The notes: generated by a model not told the origin, from the letters alone. DNA of 64,000 nucleotides from MFD04580-c1 sp963702995 (GCA_963702995.1 OY969783.1:5952001-6016000); one strand, 5' to 3'; shown: positions 29,327 through 37,530, numbered from the stretch's first letter. Numbers and translations are program-made.

Positions 29327-30274
29327 ATGCGTAACTCTCCTACACCGCTCGTCTCCGTCCTGATGCCCGTCCTCAACGGCGAGAAGTACCTCGCCAAGGC
29401 GATGGACAGCATCCTTGCCCAGACCCTGACCGACTGGGAATTCTGCATCGTTGACGACGGCTCGAGGGACGGCACGCTTTCCATCCTGCAGGCGTATCAG
29501 AAACGCGACGCGCGCATCCGCGTGGTCTCTCGCGCTCCGTCGCGCGGGCTTCCCAGGACCATCAACGAATGCTTGCGAATGTCGTCCGGCGAGTTTCTCG
29601 CCCGCATGGATTGCGACGATATCTCCTTCCCGGACCGGTTCCAGCGCCAAGTTGACGCGATGCGCGCCGACCCCGCGCTGGTCTGCGTCGGCGGCAGCTT
29701 CGAGCAGATCGACGGTGAGGGCCGCAAGCTCAACCTCCTGGTCCCGCCCACCGATCACGAAGGGATCGAACGCAAAACCCTCGCAGGCCACGGCGCCATC
29801 TGCCACCCGACCGCCATGATTCGTCGCACCGCCATGGAACAGATCGGCGGCTACTACGAAGACTCGCCACTCGCCGAGGACCTGGACCTGTGGCTTCGCC
29901 TGGGCGAGGTCGGCCGCCTGGCCAATCTGGCCGAACCGGTCCTCCATTACCGCCTGCACGATGGCTCCGTCAGCGAGACAAAGTGCATGGAGCAGCGTCG
30001 CTGCGCGCTGGAGACCTGCGAGCGAGCCTGGAAGCGGCGCGGCATTCAGGGTGTGTTCGAAGCCGGTGACGCCTGGCGCCCCGGGACCGACGCCAGGTCC
30101 CGCGCGACTTTCGCCCTGAAGTACGGGTGGTGGGCGTTCCAGTCGGGCGAGCGCTCCACCGCGTTTCATTACGGCATGCGGGCTTTGAAGGCCACGCCGT
30201 TCAACCCCGAGCCGTGGCGGCTGCTGGTCTGCTCACTCATCAAGACCCCCCGCAAAGGGGCGGCCGCGTCGTGA
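29327..30274 (+). CDS. GT2 family glycosyltransferase
   Basis: 315-aa family 2 (GT-A fold) glycosyltransferase. Seen: VSVLMPVLNGEKYLAKAMDS at the N-terminus, the nucleotide-sugar site IVDDGSRDG, the metal-binding RMDCDD, and an acidic pair in AEDLDLWLRL typical of GT2. The C-terminal ~90 residues are alpha-helical with FNPEPWRLLVC. It likely transfers a sugar in surface polysaccharide synthesis. ATG 29327 was chosen because the fold starts within 10 residues. Its stop overlaps the start of the next GT2 gene (GTGA), so the two are probably co-translated. Confidence 0.9.
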   Translation: MRNSPTPLVSVLMPVLNGEKYLAKAMDSILAQTLTDWEFCIVDDGSRDGTLSILQAYQKRDARIRVVSRAPSRGLPRTINECLRMSSGEFLARMDCDDISFPDRFQRQVDAMRADPALVCVGGSFEQIDGEGRKLNLLVPPTDHEGIERKTLAGHGAICHPTAMIRRTAMEQIGGYYEDSPLAEDLDLWLRLGEVGRLANLAEPVLHYRLHDGSVSETKCMEQRRCALETCERAWKRRGIQGVFEAGDAWRPGTDARSRATFALKYGWWAFQSGERSTAFHYGMRALKATPFNPEPWRLLVCSLIKTPRKGAAAS

Positions 30275-31278
30275 GCAACGAAGCCGCTCCCCTCGTCGAA
30301 GGCGATTCGCCGCCCTCGTCGCCCCCGCCCTCGTCGCCCCCGTCGTCGTCCACAGCCACACCGTCAACCTTGCCGCCCACAGTCTCCGTCGTCATGACGG
30401 TCTATAACACCGCACGCTACCTCCGCGAGGCCGTCGAGAGCATCCTGACTCAGACCTTCACCGACTTCGAGCTGATCGTGATTGACGACGGCTCGAAGGA
30501 CCAATCGCCGGCGATCCTGCGCGAATATGCCGTCCGCGACCCGCGGGTGAAGGTGACGAGCCGCCCGAACACCGGCGTCGTCCGCGCCGCCATGGAAGGC
30601 ATCGACCGAGCTCGCGGCCGCTACATCGCCCGGATGGACTCCGACGACCGCAGCCTGCCCGAGCGCTTCGCCCGCCAAGTCGCCTATCTCGACGCCAACC
30701 CCGACTGCGTCCTGCTCGGCACCCGCGTGATGATGATGGACCCGTACGGCTCTCCGTTCGGCGTGGTTGAGCAGCCGCTGACCCACGAGGCGATCGAGGA
30801 ACAGCTCCTCACCTCCGGCGGGGGGATGGCGGTGATCCAGCCGTCGGTCATGATGCGGGCCGATGCCGTCCGGGCGGCCGGCGGCTATCGCGGCGATTGC
30901 AATGTCGGGGAAGATCAGGATCTGTTCCTCCGCCTCGCCGAACGCGGCCGCGTCGCCAACCTGCCCGACGTGCTCCTCTGGTACCGCCGCCACCTGCGGA
31001 GCCTCTCGCGCACGCAGTACCAGCATATGTTCGACGGCTACCTGACCGACTTCCTCCGCGACGCCCACGCCCGCCGCGGCAAAACTCTCCCCCCCGGCTG
31101 GAAGCCCACCCGCTGGGAGCCGCCGTCGGTCGATGACCAACTCCGCCTCTGGGGCTGGGCCGCCCTGAAGGCGAAGAACGCGTCGATCGCCAGAAAGCAC
31201 GCCTGGGCGGCGATCAAGGCAGGGCCGATGAATAGGAAGAGCTGGAAGCTTGCGATATGCGCGCTCCGCGGGAGGTGA
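30271..31278 (+). CDS. GT2 family glycosyltransferase, paralogue of the upstream gene
   Basis: 335-aa GT2 enzyme. Seen: a ~30-residue Pro/Ser-rich N-terminal stretch, then TVSVVMTVYNTARYLREAVE, VIDDGSKDQ, RMDSDDR and VGEDQDLFLRLAERGRVANL. It shares order, spacing and the C-terminal MNRKSWKLAICALRGR ending with the upstream enzyme (NPEPWRLLVCSL), pointing to tandem duplication. GTG 30271 overlaps the upstream TGA by four bases; an internal ATG at 30394 would cut into the fold. Acceptor and sugar cannot be told from sequence. Confidence 0.9.
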   Translation: MSNEAAPLVEGDSPPSSPPPSSPPSSSTATPSTLPPTVSVVMTVYNTARYLREAVESILTQTFTDFELIVIDDGSKDQSPAILREYAVRDPRVKVTSRPNTGVVRAAMEGIDRARGRYIARMDSDDRSLPERFARQVAYLDANPDCVLLGTRVMMMDPYGSPFGVVEQPLTHEAIEEQLLTSGGGMAVIQPSVMMRADAVRAAGGYRGDCNVGEDQDLFLRLAERGRVANLPDVLLWYRRHLRSLSRTQYQHMFDGYLTDFLRDAHARRGKTLPPGWKPTRWEPPSVDDQLRLWGWAALKAKNASIARKHAWAAIKAGPMNRKSWKLAICALRGR

Positions 31279-31354
31279 GGAAGCAGGGCCTTAAAGACCC
31301 CAAACGGCCATCATCCCAGAGTCGCCTGGACTGGAACTGCGCACGCGCACCACA

Positions 31355-31624
31355 TCACCCGTTGGCGGAGAGCAGCGTCCGAACCGGAATGCGCGTCGCC
31401 TCCGGGTCGTGCGGAAGGATCCTGACCTGGGAGCGATACTCGCGATCACCATTCTTGACAATTATTTCCACAGTCTTTGAAATCAGTCGCGGAGGCTCCC
31501 GAAAATCGAAGTACTCGGGGCCCATCCTCATCGGCTTCAACTTGCGTGGGCCGTCGAACACTGTCAGCGAAGCATAGAGCCAGGTGGGCCGCTCGGTGGC
31601 CGCATTGTTTGTCGGTGCATCCAA
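31355..31624 (-). CDS. Small protein of unknown function
   Basis: 89 aa, mainly beta: TWLYASLTVFDGPRKLKPMR, then GPEYFDFREPPRL, VEIIVKNGDREYRS and a basic-hydrophobic end. It reads like a genuine compact protein, with no low-complexity bias. It starts head-to-head with the kinase-like gene and the two open frames overlap by about 40 bp, so one of the two starts is probably set too far upstream. Family not recognised. Confidence 0.5.
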   Translation of the reverse strand: MDAPTNNAATERPTWLYASLTVFDGPRKLKPMRMGPEYFDFREPPRLISKTVEIIVKNGDREYRSQVRILPHDPEATRIPVRTLLSANG

Positions 31625-32131
31625 GATCGACCCTCGTGTAAGCGCCTTCGAGGTTAAGTACGAGCTTCGACTACTTGGCCCTTTGGGGCCGGGCGGCGGC
31701 CAAGACGGCTTCGTCCTCTACACGACGCGCCGGACGGCCGTCAAATTCTTCGACCGGCAGGAACGGTTCGCTCGCGAATTAGAAGTTTACACGATTCTCG
31801 CCCGGCGGGGAATTTCGGAAATTGCGGGGGATGCCGTGCCCGAATTCGTGCTTGCCGACGTCGAACTTCTCGCGCTTGAAATCTCATTTGTCGATGCCCA
31901 TTCCTGCTCGATTTCGCTGGGGCCAGACTCCCGCATGAAGTCCCCGATTTTGAGCCCCACACGATGGACGAGTACTACGAAACGCTCAAAGAACTCTTTG
32001 GCGACCGCTGGAGCGACGCGCTTCACGTTGCGGCGATGTTTCAGACAGCAACAGGCTTTGTCCTGATGGACCTTCATCCGGGGAACGTTGCCTTTGACGA
32101 TTCGTCGGCTGATCCAGGCCCAGTTGACTAA
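31584..32131 (+). CDS. Small kinase-like protein (frameshifted in sequence)
   Basis: About 180 aa once one C is added to the CCC at 31897-31899. Seen before the shift: GGQDGFVLYTTRRTAVKFFD, with Lys in the place of the ATP-binding Lys, and a RELEVYTILARRG helix with a conserved-type Glu; after the shift: FLLDFAGARLPHEVPDF and the catalytic-loop-like LMDLHPGNVAFDD (D-x-H-x-x-N). This is the minimal phosphotransferase pattern seen in small kinase-like proteins, without a normal C-lobe. The true start is unclear because GTG 31584 overlaps the opposite-strand small gene. Its TAA overlaps the ATG of the potC remnant. Confidence 0.6.
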
Positions 32132-32678
32132 TGGAAGAGGTCGGCACATTGCCTGAAGAATCCGCACCGCTTCCCCCCGGCCTTCGCCGCGTCCGCCTTT
32201 TCCTCGGCAGTTGGGCGGCCGCAGTGACGACGCTCTCCGCGGTTCTGGGGACACTGGGGGCGTGGCTGCTGCATCGGTATCGCTTCTTCGGGCGGGGCGT
32301 CCTCCTCGGGCTGGTGATGGTGCCCGTGGCGATCCCCGAAGTCATCATGGGGATCAGCCTGCGCATCTTCCTCATTGTGGGAACACGGCGGATAACGCCT
32401 GGCTAGGGCGAGCGGGCATCGACATGGAACCGCTCGGGCAGGGGTACTGTACCGTCGTCATCCTCGCGAACACGACGTTCTGCTTCCCGTTCGTCATGAT
32501 TGCGGTGCTGGCGCGGCTGGCGGGAATGGAGCCGTCGCTCGAAGAGGCCGCGCCGGACCTTGGGGCGACGCCGGTGCGGGCGTTTCGGTCCGTGGTGATG
32601 CCAAGTCTCATGCCGGCGATCGTCTCCGGGGCGCTGCTTGGGGCGGGCATCCAGCACCCGAATCGTGCCTGGTTGTGA
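32131..32678 (+). pseudogene. Remnant of a PotC-like spermidine/putrescine ABC permease
   Basis: About 180 codons of a polyamine-type ABC transporter permease. Seen: TTLSAVLGTLGAWLLHRYRF, VPVAIPEVIMGISL, NTTFCFPFVMIAVLARL and the EAA loop EEAAPDLGATPVRAF. PotC is usually 260-290 aa; the first transmembrane helix and everything after AIVSGALL are missing, replaced by unrelated residues. A one-base gap in the GGG near 32378-32380 also breaks the frame. Because both ends are gone, this is a real remnant. No other pot genes are nearby. Confidence 0.8.
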
Positions 32679-32766
32679 GAATTCCGGCTTCTCGCTCTCG
32701 CAAAGCTCGCCGGAAATCTACAATGGCCTCGCCGACGGCCGCTGCGTGCAAGAGAAAGCGGTATGC

Positions 32767-32859
32767 GAATGCTGAACGCTGAATGTTGAATGTTGAATGT
32801 TGAATGCGGAGCGGCCGGAGGGCGTACCATGGTTTTCTATTCAGCATTCCGACTTCAGC
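32767..32859. repeat. Short tandem TGAATGT-type repeats with inverted counterpart
   Basis: From 32767, gaatgctgaacgctgaatg continues as three tgaatgt copies; 32850-32859 carries ttcagcattc, the exact inverse of gaatgctgaa at 32767-32776, and ttcagcatt occurs once more at about 32864. The set can form a stem and lies between the potC remnant and a lipoprotein gene. Confidence 0.7.
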
Positions 32860-32888
32860 ATTTCGACCAGGTCTTCCCCGGAGCCCCC

Positions 32889-33131
32889 ATGTGCCACCGA
32901 ATCATGTTCGGGATCGCCCTGTCCGCAATGGCGGCCGCCGCCGGGTGCGAGAGCTCAAGCTCCGGCTCTGACGTCCACAAGGACCCGGCGTACCAGAAGC
33001 AGGAGTCGGCCCTGGGCGACCCGATGCACTATTCGCCATTCGATAAAAAAGCCGATATGACCGATAAGGATGGCTCGCATCTGCAGCGGCCCGACATCGG
33101 AAAGGACCTCAAGAATGTTTTTGACCCGTAA
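32889..33131 (+). CDS. Small lipoprotein
   Basis: 80 aa. Seen: type II signal peptide with lipobox-like AAAAGC (Cys at residue 20), then a short charged sequence with Lys/Asp and no recognised domain. Its end overlaps the start of the next lipoprotein gene by 17 bp, suggesting an operon of two lipoproteins. Confidence 0.65.
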   Translation: MCHRIMFGIALSAMAAAAGCESSSSGSDVHKDPAYQKQESALGDPMHYSPFDKKADMTDKDGSHLQRPDIGKDLKNVFDP

Positions 33132-34005
33132 CGATCGCCGTGACCGCCAAACATCTGACAACCGCGGAGGCCGGCAGACGCTCCGCTGCGGCCGCCGCAC
33201 CGCGCTGCTTGCCGCCGTTGCCCTGGGGCTCGCCGGCGGCTGCCAGCACACCCCGACCAAGGAGGCGGCCGACCCGGCGATCACCGTCGATGGGGCCATG
33301 GCCCGCCGCAATTGGGAGCCCACGCCGGCCTACTTCGCCAACCCCAACGTCGTCACGCTCTATACGCGGTTCCCGTACACGTTCGACACAACCAAAGGGT
33401 ACCCGCCGTACCGCTCTTACTGGCTGGACACGACCGCCTTCGTCTATCAGAGCCTCCGCCTCCCGTTCACCTATTTCTTCACGCCGCCGTTTGCCAAAAA
33501 GCTGGACAACGGCGGCGTGAACTTCGGCCCGACCTACGTCGCCGTCGGCGCCGAGCCGCAGGAAATGGGCTCGGCCAATGTCCCCGGCGGCACGGGGACC
33601 GGCACCGGCACTGAAGGCGCCGTCGGCACCCCCTCCGGCACCGGCAGTGGCTCGGACACCAGCGGCGGCACAGGCACCGGCACCCCCGGCGGCCCGGGAG
33701 CGGCCGCCCCCGGCGTCGGCTCCCCGGGCGGCGTCTCCGCCAGCCCCGGCGCCTCCCCGGCCGCCCCCGGCAGCGCCGGCACCAGCGGCGGCCCCGGCAA
33801 CCCCGTCAGCCCCGGCGCCACCCCCGGCTCGCCCGGCAGCCCCGAATCGCCCGCCAACCCCGGCAACCCTGGCGCCAGCCCCGGCGCCTCCCCCGGCAGC
33901 CCCGGCAGCACCGGCAACCCCGCCGCCGGCAGCGGGACCGGCTCTGGCGGCGGCTCCGGTTCCAGCGGCGGCTCCAGCGGCGGCGGCTCGGGTGGGGGGA
34001 AGTAG
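33115..34005 (+). CDS. Lipoprotein with collagen-like Gly/Pro/Ser-rich tail
   Basis: 296 aa. Seen: Arg-rich start, hydrophobic stretch and lipobox LAGGC near residue 43; a compact aromatic-rich domain (NVVTLYTRFPYTFDTTKGYPPYRSYWL) to about residue 145; then about 145 residues of Gly, Pro, Ser, Ala and Thr only, with many G-x-P/PGSPG units resembling bacterial collagen-like sequence but without a strict G-x-y period. ATG 33115 is chosen as the first start before the signal sequence. Probably an outer-surface lipoprotein. Confidence 0.7.
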   Translation: MFLTRNDRRDRQTSDNRGGRQTLRCGRRTALLAAVALGLAGGCQHTPTKEAADPAITVDGAMARRNWEPTPAYFANPNVVTLYTRFPYTFDTTKGYPPYRSYWLDTTAFVYQSLRLPFTYFFTPPFAKKLDNGGVNFGPTYVAVGAEPQEMGSANVPGGTGTGTGTEGAVGTPSGTGSGSDTSGGTGTGTPGGPGAAAPGVGSPGGVSASPGASPAAPGSAGTSGGPGNPVSPGATPGSPGSPESPANPGNPGASPGASPGSPGSTGNPAAGSGTGSGGGSGSSGGSSGGGSGGGK

Positions 34006-34213
34006 CGGTCGGACTGGAACGATGTTTTGCGAAGGCAACACCGACCGGCGGGCGTGCGAACAGTGGCAGTCAAGCAGACGCATCCCTGGGGGCGGCTCGG
34101 AGGTCACCCGTCCGTCACACACATTGACCCGCCTTTTTGCCGCCAGCGGCGTAGGAACAGACTTCAACGAAGGCGAGCGCCGTCATCTAAGACGATTTGG
34201 CAATTTTGGCAAT

Positions 34214-34768
34214 TTAAGGTCGTCCGTCCGAGCCTCGGCCTTCCAGGCTTGCTGCCGTGGTGGCGAGCAGCATATCCCCGTTCTCGTCCACCTGAAAAAG
34301 ACGGTCCGGTTGGCCGAATACCCATGCGCGCATGTTCGACCGAAGGAGCGGCTCGTCCCGTGCCGCGTCGGCCCACTCACGTAGGAACGCCTTGACGAGC
34401 CACTCGCGATACGCTGCCATACCTTTGTCGAGCACCGGTGCCAGGACGACGCGCGTCATGGTTAGCTTCAGACTGAAGGCCAATGCCTTCCTGTATCCCG
34501 GAATGGACTCCCATTCCGCCGACAGAACGATCGTTATCGATACCCGATCGGGATCGCTCGAATCCGAGCTTCCGCCTTCATTGATGCAGGTCGTCAGAAG
34601 ACTGCGGTTCGTCGCGTTATCCCCCGAGATCGAAAGAATGATAACGGTTTCCAGACAGAGTTCTCTGACACGAGCTCTGAGGACCGACAGATTTCGAGGT
34701 TCCTCCTCCGATAACGCCGTAAACACACTACGCTCCGTTGCCGTGTCTATCTTGACAAGGCGCATCAC
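34214..34768 (-). CDS. Putative immunity protein A (paralogue of 34839-35417)
   Basis: 184-aa protein of a family I do not recognise. Seen: it starts MMRLV, has a hydrophobic segment (ETVIILSIS), a TCINEGG block, a DPDRVSITIVLSAEWE strand and a WVFGQPDR motif, all shared in order with the gene directly upstream at 34839-35417. The pair is tandemly duplicated and lies directly downstream, same strand, of a nuclease-toxin-like C-terminal fragment. Immunity genes for polymorphic toxins often occur as tandem paralogues in this position, hence the inference; no immunity family can be named. Confidence 0.6.
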   Translation of the reverse strand: MMRLVKIDTATERSVFTALSEEEPRNLSVLRARVRELCLETVIILSISGDNATNRSLLTTCINEGGSSDSSDPDRVSITIVLSAEWESIPGYRKALAFSLKLTMTRVVLAPVLDKGMAAYREWLVKAFLREWADAARDEPLLRSNMRAWVFGQPDRLFQVDENGDMLLATTAASLEGRGSDGRP

Positions 34769-34838
34769 TCACCTCAGCAGAACGATCAAATGGGTTGGTC
34801 CACGACAAGCCTAAATTTAGATCTTCCTCATGGCTCAC

Positions 34839-35417
34839 CTATTCGATTTGCCGTCCGAATGTGAGTTCGTCGATGGGGGACGGAAGGTCTGCCGGCACAA
34901 CGATTCCATTCAGGTCAATTCGAAACTGGCGATTCGGCGTGCCGAATACCCAGGTCTTTAAGTCCGTCAAGAGCCAGTGTGCCTCATCTCCCTCAAGCGG
35001 TTTTGTCGCGTCCGACCACCCGGTGAGAAACTTCCTAAGGAACCACTGCTGATACTCAGGTACGCCGTTTTCCATCAATTGCGCTACAGCGGATCGATGA
35101 AGAGCGAACATAATCCTCGCAAACAGCCCGAGTCGGCGTCCTTCAAAGTCTTCCCATTCGGCAAAAATAACGATGTTGGTCGAGATCTGCCGCGGATCGG
35201 GCACGTTCGAAACCCCACCCTCATCCACGCAGGCCAAGAGGCTCCCACAGACCCTCGCTTTGTGACTGGTGATCGCCAGGATCGCGACGACCTCTCGGCA
35301 AAACTCCCCTATCAAATTGCTTACCTTGACACTGTCCGACGCTCCTCCCCCTGCCACGCCCAACACTGAGTAGATTGTCTGACCAACGGCTGTTTGCTTC
35401 TCAACCAGACGCATCAT
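34839..35417 (-). CDS. Putative immunity protein B (paralogue of 34214-34768)
   Basis: 192-aa protein, family not recognised. Seen: MMRLV start, EVVAILAIT, ACVDEGG, DPRQISTNIVIFAEWE, a helix ending in YQQWFLRKFLTGWSDA, then WVFGTPNRQF and a DLNG turn; each has a counterpart in the downstream paralogue. It begins 36 bp after the end of the toxin-like fragment and is separated from its paralogue by 70 bp. G/C-rich codons are less dominant than in neighbours, in line with acquired DNA. Role as immunity protein is inferred from position. Confidence 0.6.
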   Translation of the reverse strand: MMRLVEKQTAVGQTIYSVLGVAGGGASDSVKVSNLIGEFCREVVAILAITSHKARVCGSLLACVDEGGVSNVPDPRQISTNIVIFAEWEDFEGRRLGLFARIMFALHRSAVAQLMENGVPEYQQWFLRKFLTGWSDATKPLEGDEAHWLLTDLKTWVFGTPNRQFRIDLNGIVVPADLPSPIDELTFGRQIE

Positions 35418-35452
35418 ATGAACTCCTAATCACATCATCCCAACGTCACGCC

Positions 35453-35721
35453 TCATTGAGGAAACTCCAATTCCAATTCCCATCCTTCCGGGTTCGCCCT
35501 GATATCTTCAACAAGACTTCTTAGAAATCCGTTGGCCGTCGCCGGGGTATCAAACCGTCCCATGTTTGTCTTAATGTAGCCGATCACGGATCTATGTTCT
35601 CGGGGTGAGAACCATGATACGGAGGTGCGACGACACCGTTTTCGGTTCCGTTGATGTTAAATCCACCTTCTGCCGCGGTCTTTACGTATTCATTGATCAC
35701 TGGAGGACATAAAGGGGTCAC
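35453..35721 (-). pseudogene. C-terminal fragment of an AHH-type nuclease toxin
   Basis: About 90 codons resembling the last part of AHH (HNH/ENDO VII-like) toxin domains. Seen: GGFNINGTENGVVAPPYHG, the usual segment after the Ala-His-His site, then HPENI and, after a one-base shift near 35580, VIGYIKTNMGRFDTPATAN and a Trp-containing acidic end (EGWELELEFPQ). The AHH motif itself and any delivery domain are missing. A GTG at 35721 or ATG at 35710 follows aggaggtgacc, a strong ribosome binding site, so a truncated product might still be made. Two paralogous genes follow directly. Confidence 0.5.
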
Positions 35722-35745
35722 CTCCTAATGTGTCCGGACACCTAC

Positions 35746-36002
35746 TCACCTACTTTCCGAGGAGAACACTGCCTCTCCCGTACGATCGTAAACGCGGACG
35801 TTCACGGAGTCGCCGCCCGCAACGCATTCACCGGGCACCTTTGGCCGGCCAAAGTAAACGGACCCGACGTCGCCCTTCGCCGCGATCGCAGGACGCATCT
35901 GCGAGGTCTGCACCCTTCGGACGCTTTTCAAACCTGTGACCTCTATACCCTTGACGCGCACCACGCCCCAGGTGTCTCAATTGCTTCCTCTTCTTTCAAC
36001 AT
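35746..36002 (-). CDS. Small protein of unknown function (frameshifted in sequence)
   Basis: About 85 aa when one base is added to the C4 run at 35966-35969: MLKEEEAIETPGG then VVRVKGIEVTGLKSVRR and VYFGRPKVPGECVAGG, ending in a beta strand (VNVRVYDRTGEAVF). gaggtagtgacc precedes ATG 36002. Family not recognised. It is the first gene of the minus-strand group that continues with the toxin fragment and the two immunity-like genes. Confidence 0.4.
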
Positions 36003-36126
36003 GGTCACTACCTCGCTTTTGACGGAATAAGGCCGAGACGACTCTGCGGCGTCTCTTGGACCTCCGCCATCTTACTCGGCCCCGCAGTATTCGTGGCGCC
36101 AATGGTGGGCGCACGCACGCGGACAG

Positions 36127-36147
36127 CACACGGAGTGTGCCTGCTAC
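36127..36147 (-). repeat. Dispersed 21-bp repeat, copy 2
   Basis: Exact reverse complement of 26607-26627, lying upstream of the PfkB-type gene in non-coding DNA. Confidence 0.85.
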
Positions 36148-36303
36148 TTCGGTCGATTGCGCGATCGGCGCTCCTTCCACCCAGCCACCTTCCTTTCTAA
36201 ACTGTGCGGACTGTGGGCGTTGGGGCGATCCCTGATGCCGCGAGGTCGGCGGCCGCTTCCTTTTCGCTCGGGGGGCCGCTCCAAACCGAAGGACCCGTAT
36301 CTC

Positions 36304-37458
36304 ATGGCCGAATCGCGTGAACAGATCTGTCAGGCGGCATCCCAAAAGATCGCGGCCGGTGCGACGACTCTCTCTGACCTGAAGGCGCTGGTCGGGCTCG
36401 ACGGGTTCGTTGATGAGATCATTGCCGTCGTCGATCAGCGGCAGGACCATCGCACCTACCAGCCGATCCACACCATTGAGGCGCTGGGGCGGAAGCTGGT
36501 CGAGGCGTCGGGGAAGAGCAGCAATTACGAGCTGGTCGTCAAGCAGATGAAGCTCGGGGGGAATGGCCCGATCATGGCCAATGCCCTGGCGGCCGCCGGG
36601 TTCGGGGTGACCTATGTGGGGACGGTGGGGGCGCCGACGCCGCACCCGGTTTTCGCTGAGCTGGCGGGGCGCGCCGAGGTGATCGGGATCGGCGACCCGG
36701 GGCATACGGATGCGCTGGAGTTCGCCGACGGGAAGATCATGCTCGGCAAGTACACGCGTGAAATGAGCGACGTGAACTGGCAGACCCTCATGCAGCGGCT
36801 GGGCGAAGAGCGGCTGATGCGGCTGATGGAGGCGTCGACGCTGATCGGCATGGTCAACTGGACCATGCTTCCTTACATGAGCGAGATCTGGGCGAAGCTG
36901 CTGGAAAAAGGCATCCCCAACCGCAGCGGCCGCGATCGGGTGCTGTTCATCGACCTGGCCGACCCGGAAAAGCGAACCCGCGCCGATATCAAGGAAGCGA
37001 TGGGGCTGATGACGCGGTTCCAGGAGCAGGTGGACGTGATCCTGGGGCTGAACCTGAAAGAATCGGTGCAGGTGGCGGAGGTGCTGGGGCTGGGGTTCGA
37101 AGACTCGGAGTCGGCGCCGATGGACCGGGTGGCCAAAGTGGCGGCCGACATCCGAGCGGCGTCGGGCGTCGCGTGCGTGGTGATCCACCCCCGCCGCGGG
37201 GCGGCCGCGGCGACGGCGAAGGAGACGGGCGCATTCCTCGGCCCGTTCGTCCAGGAGCCGAAGATCAGCACCGGCGCGGGCGATCACTTCAACGCCGGCT
37301 TCTGCCTGGGGCGCGTCCTGGGGCTTTCGCTTGAAGAGAGCCTGTGCGCCGGGACGGCGACGAGCGGCTATTACGTCCGGACGGCCCAGAGCCCATCGGC
37401 GGTGCAACTGGCCGAGTTCGTCGCGCAGTTGCCACCGCCACAACGATTCGATCAATGA
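36304..37458 (+). CDS. PfkB family carbohydrate kinase
   Basis: 384-aa ribokinase/PfkB-fold sugar kinase. Seen: GLDGFVDEIIAVVD near the N-terminus, MKLGGNGPIMANALAAAGF (sugar-site glycine motif), and the catalytic signature STGAGDHFNAGF, whose Asp is the general base. An ~55-residue N-terminal leader with HRTYQPIHTIEALGRK distinguishes it from ribokinase; substrate not clear. ATG 36304 is chosen; the upstream open frame is Arg-rich and not conserved. It ends 72 bp before an exported FAD oxidoreductase, possibly the same transcript. Confidence 0.88.
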   Translation: MAESREQICQAASQKIAAGATTLSDLKALVGLDGFVDEIIAVVDQRQDHRTYQPIHTIEALGRKLVEASGKSSNYELVVKQMKLGGNGPIMANALAAAGFGVTYVGTVGAPTPHPVFAELAGRAEVIGIGDPGHTDALEFADGKIMLGKYTREMSDVNWQTLMQRLGEERLMRLMEASTLIGMVNWTMLPYMSEIWAKLLEKGIPNRSGRDRVLFIDLADPEKRTRADIKEAMGLMTRFQEQVDVILGLNLKESVQVAEVLGLGFEDSESAPMDRVAKVAADIRAASGVACVVIHPRRGAAAATAKETGAFLGPFVQEPKISTGAGDHFNAGFCLGRVLGLSLEESLCAGTATSGYYVRTAQSPSAVQLAEFVAQLPPPQRFDQ

Positions 37459-37530
37459 CGGCGGAAGGGTAACGTTCGACAGCGAAAGGGGGAGAGATGT
37501 GCGGGGCACGTCGTGCGGAGGGTTACGTCG

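Noticed and set aside
33109..34167. 352-codon minus-strand frame rich in Ala/Gly
   Set aside because: It mirrors the low-complexity tail of the plus-strand lipoprotein, which has a lipobox and a structured domain.
35977..37509. 510-codon minus-strand frame
   Set aside because: Antisense to the PfkB kinase, which carries the full STGAGD signature; the antisense frame is His/Arg-rich noise.
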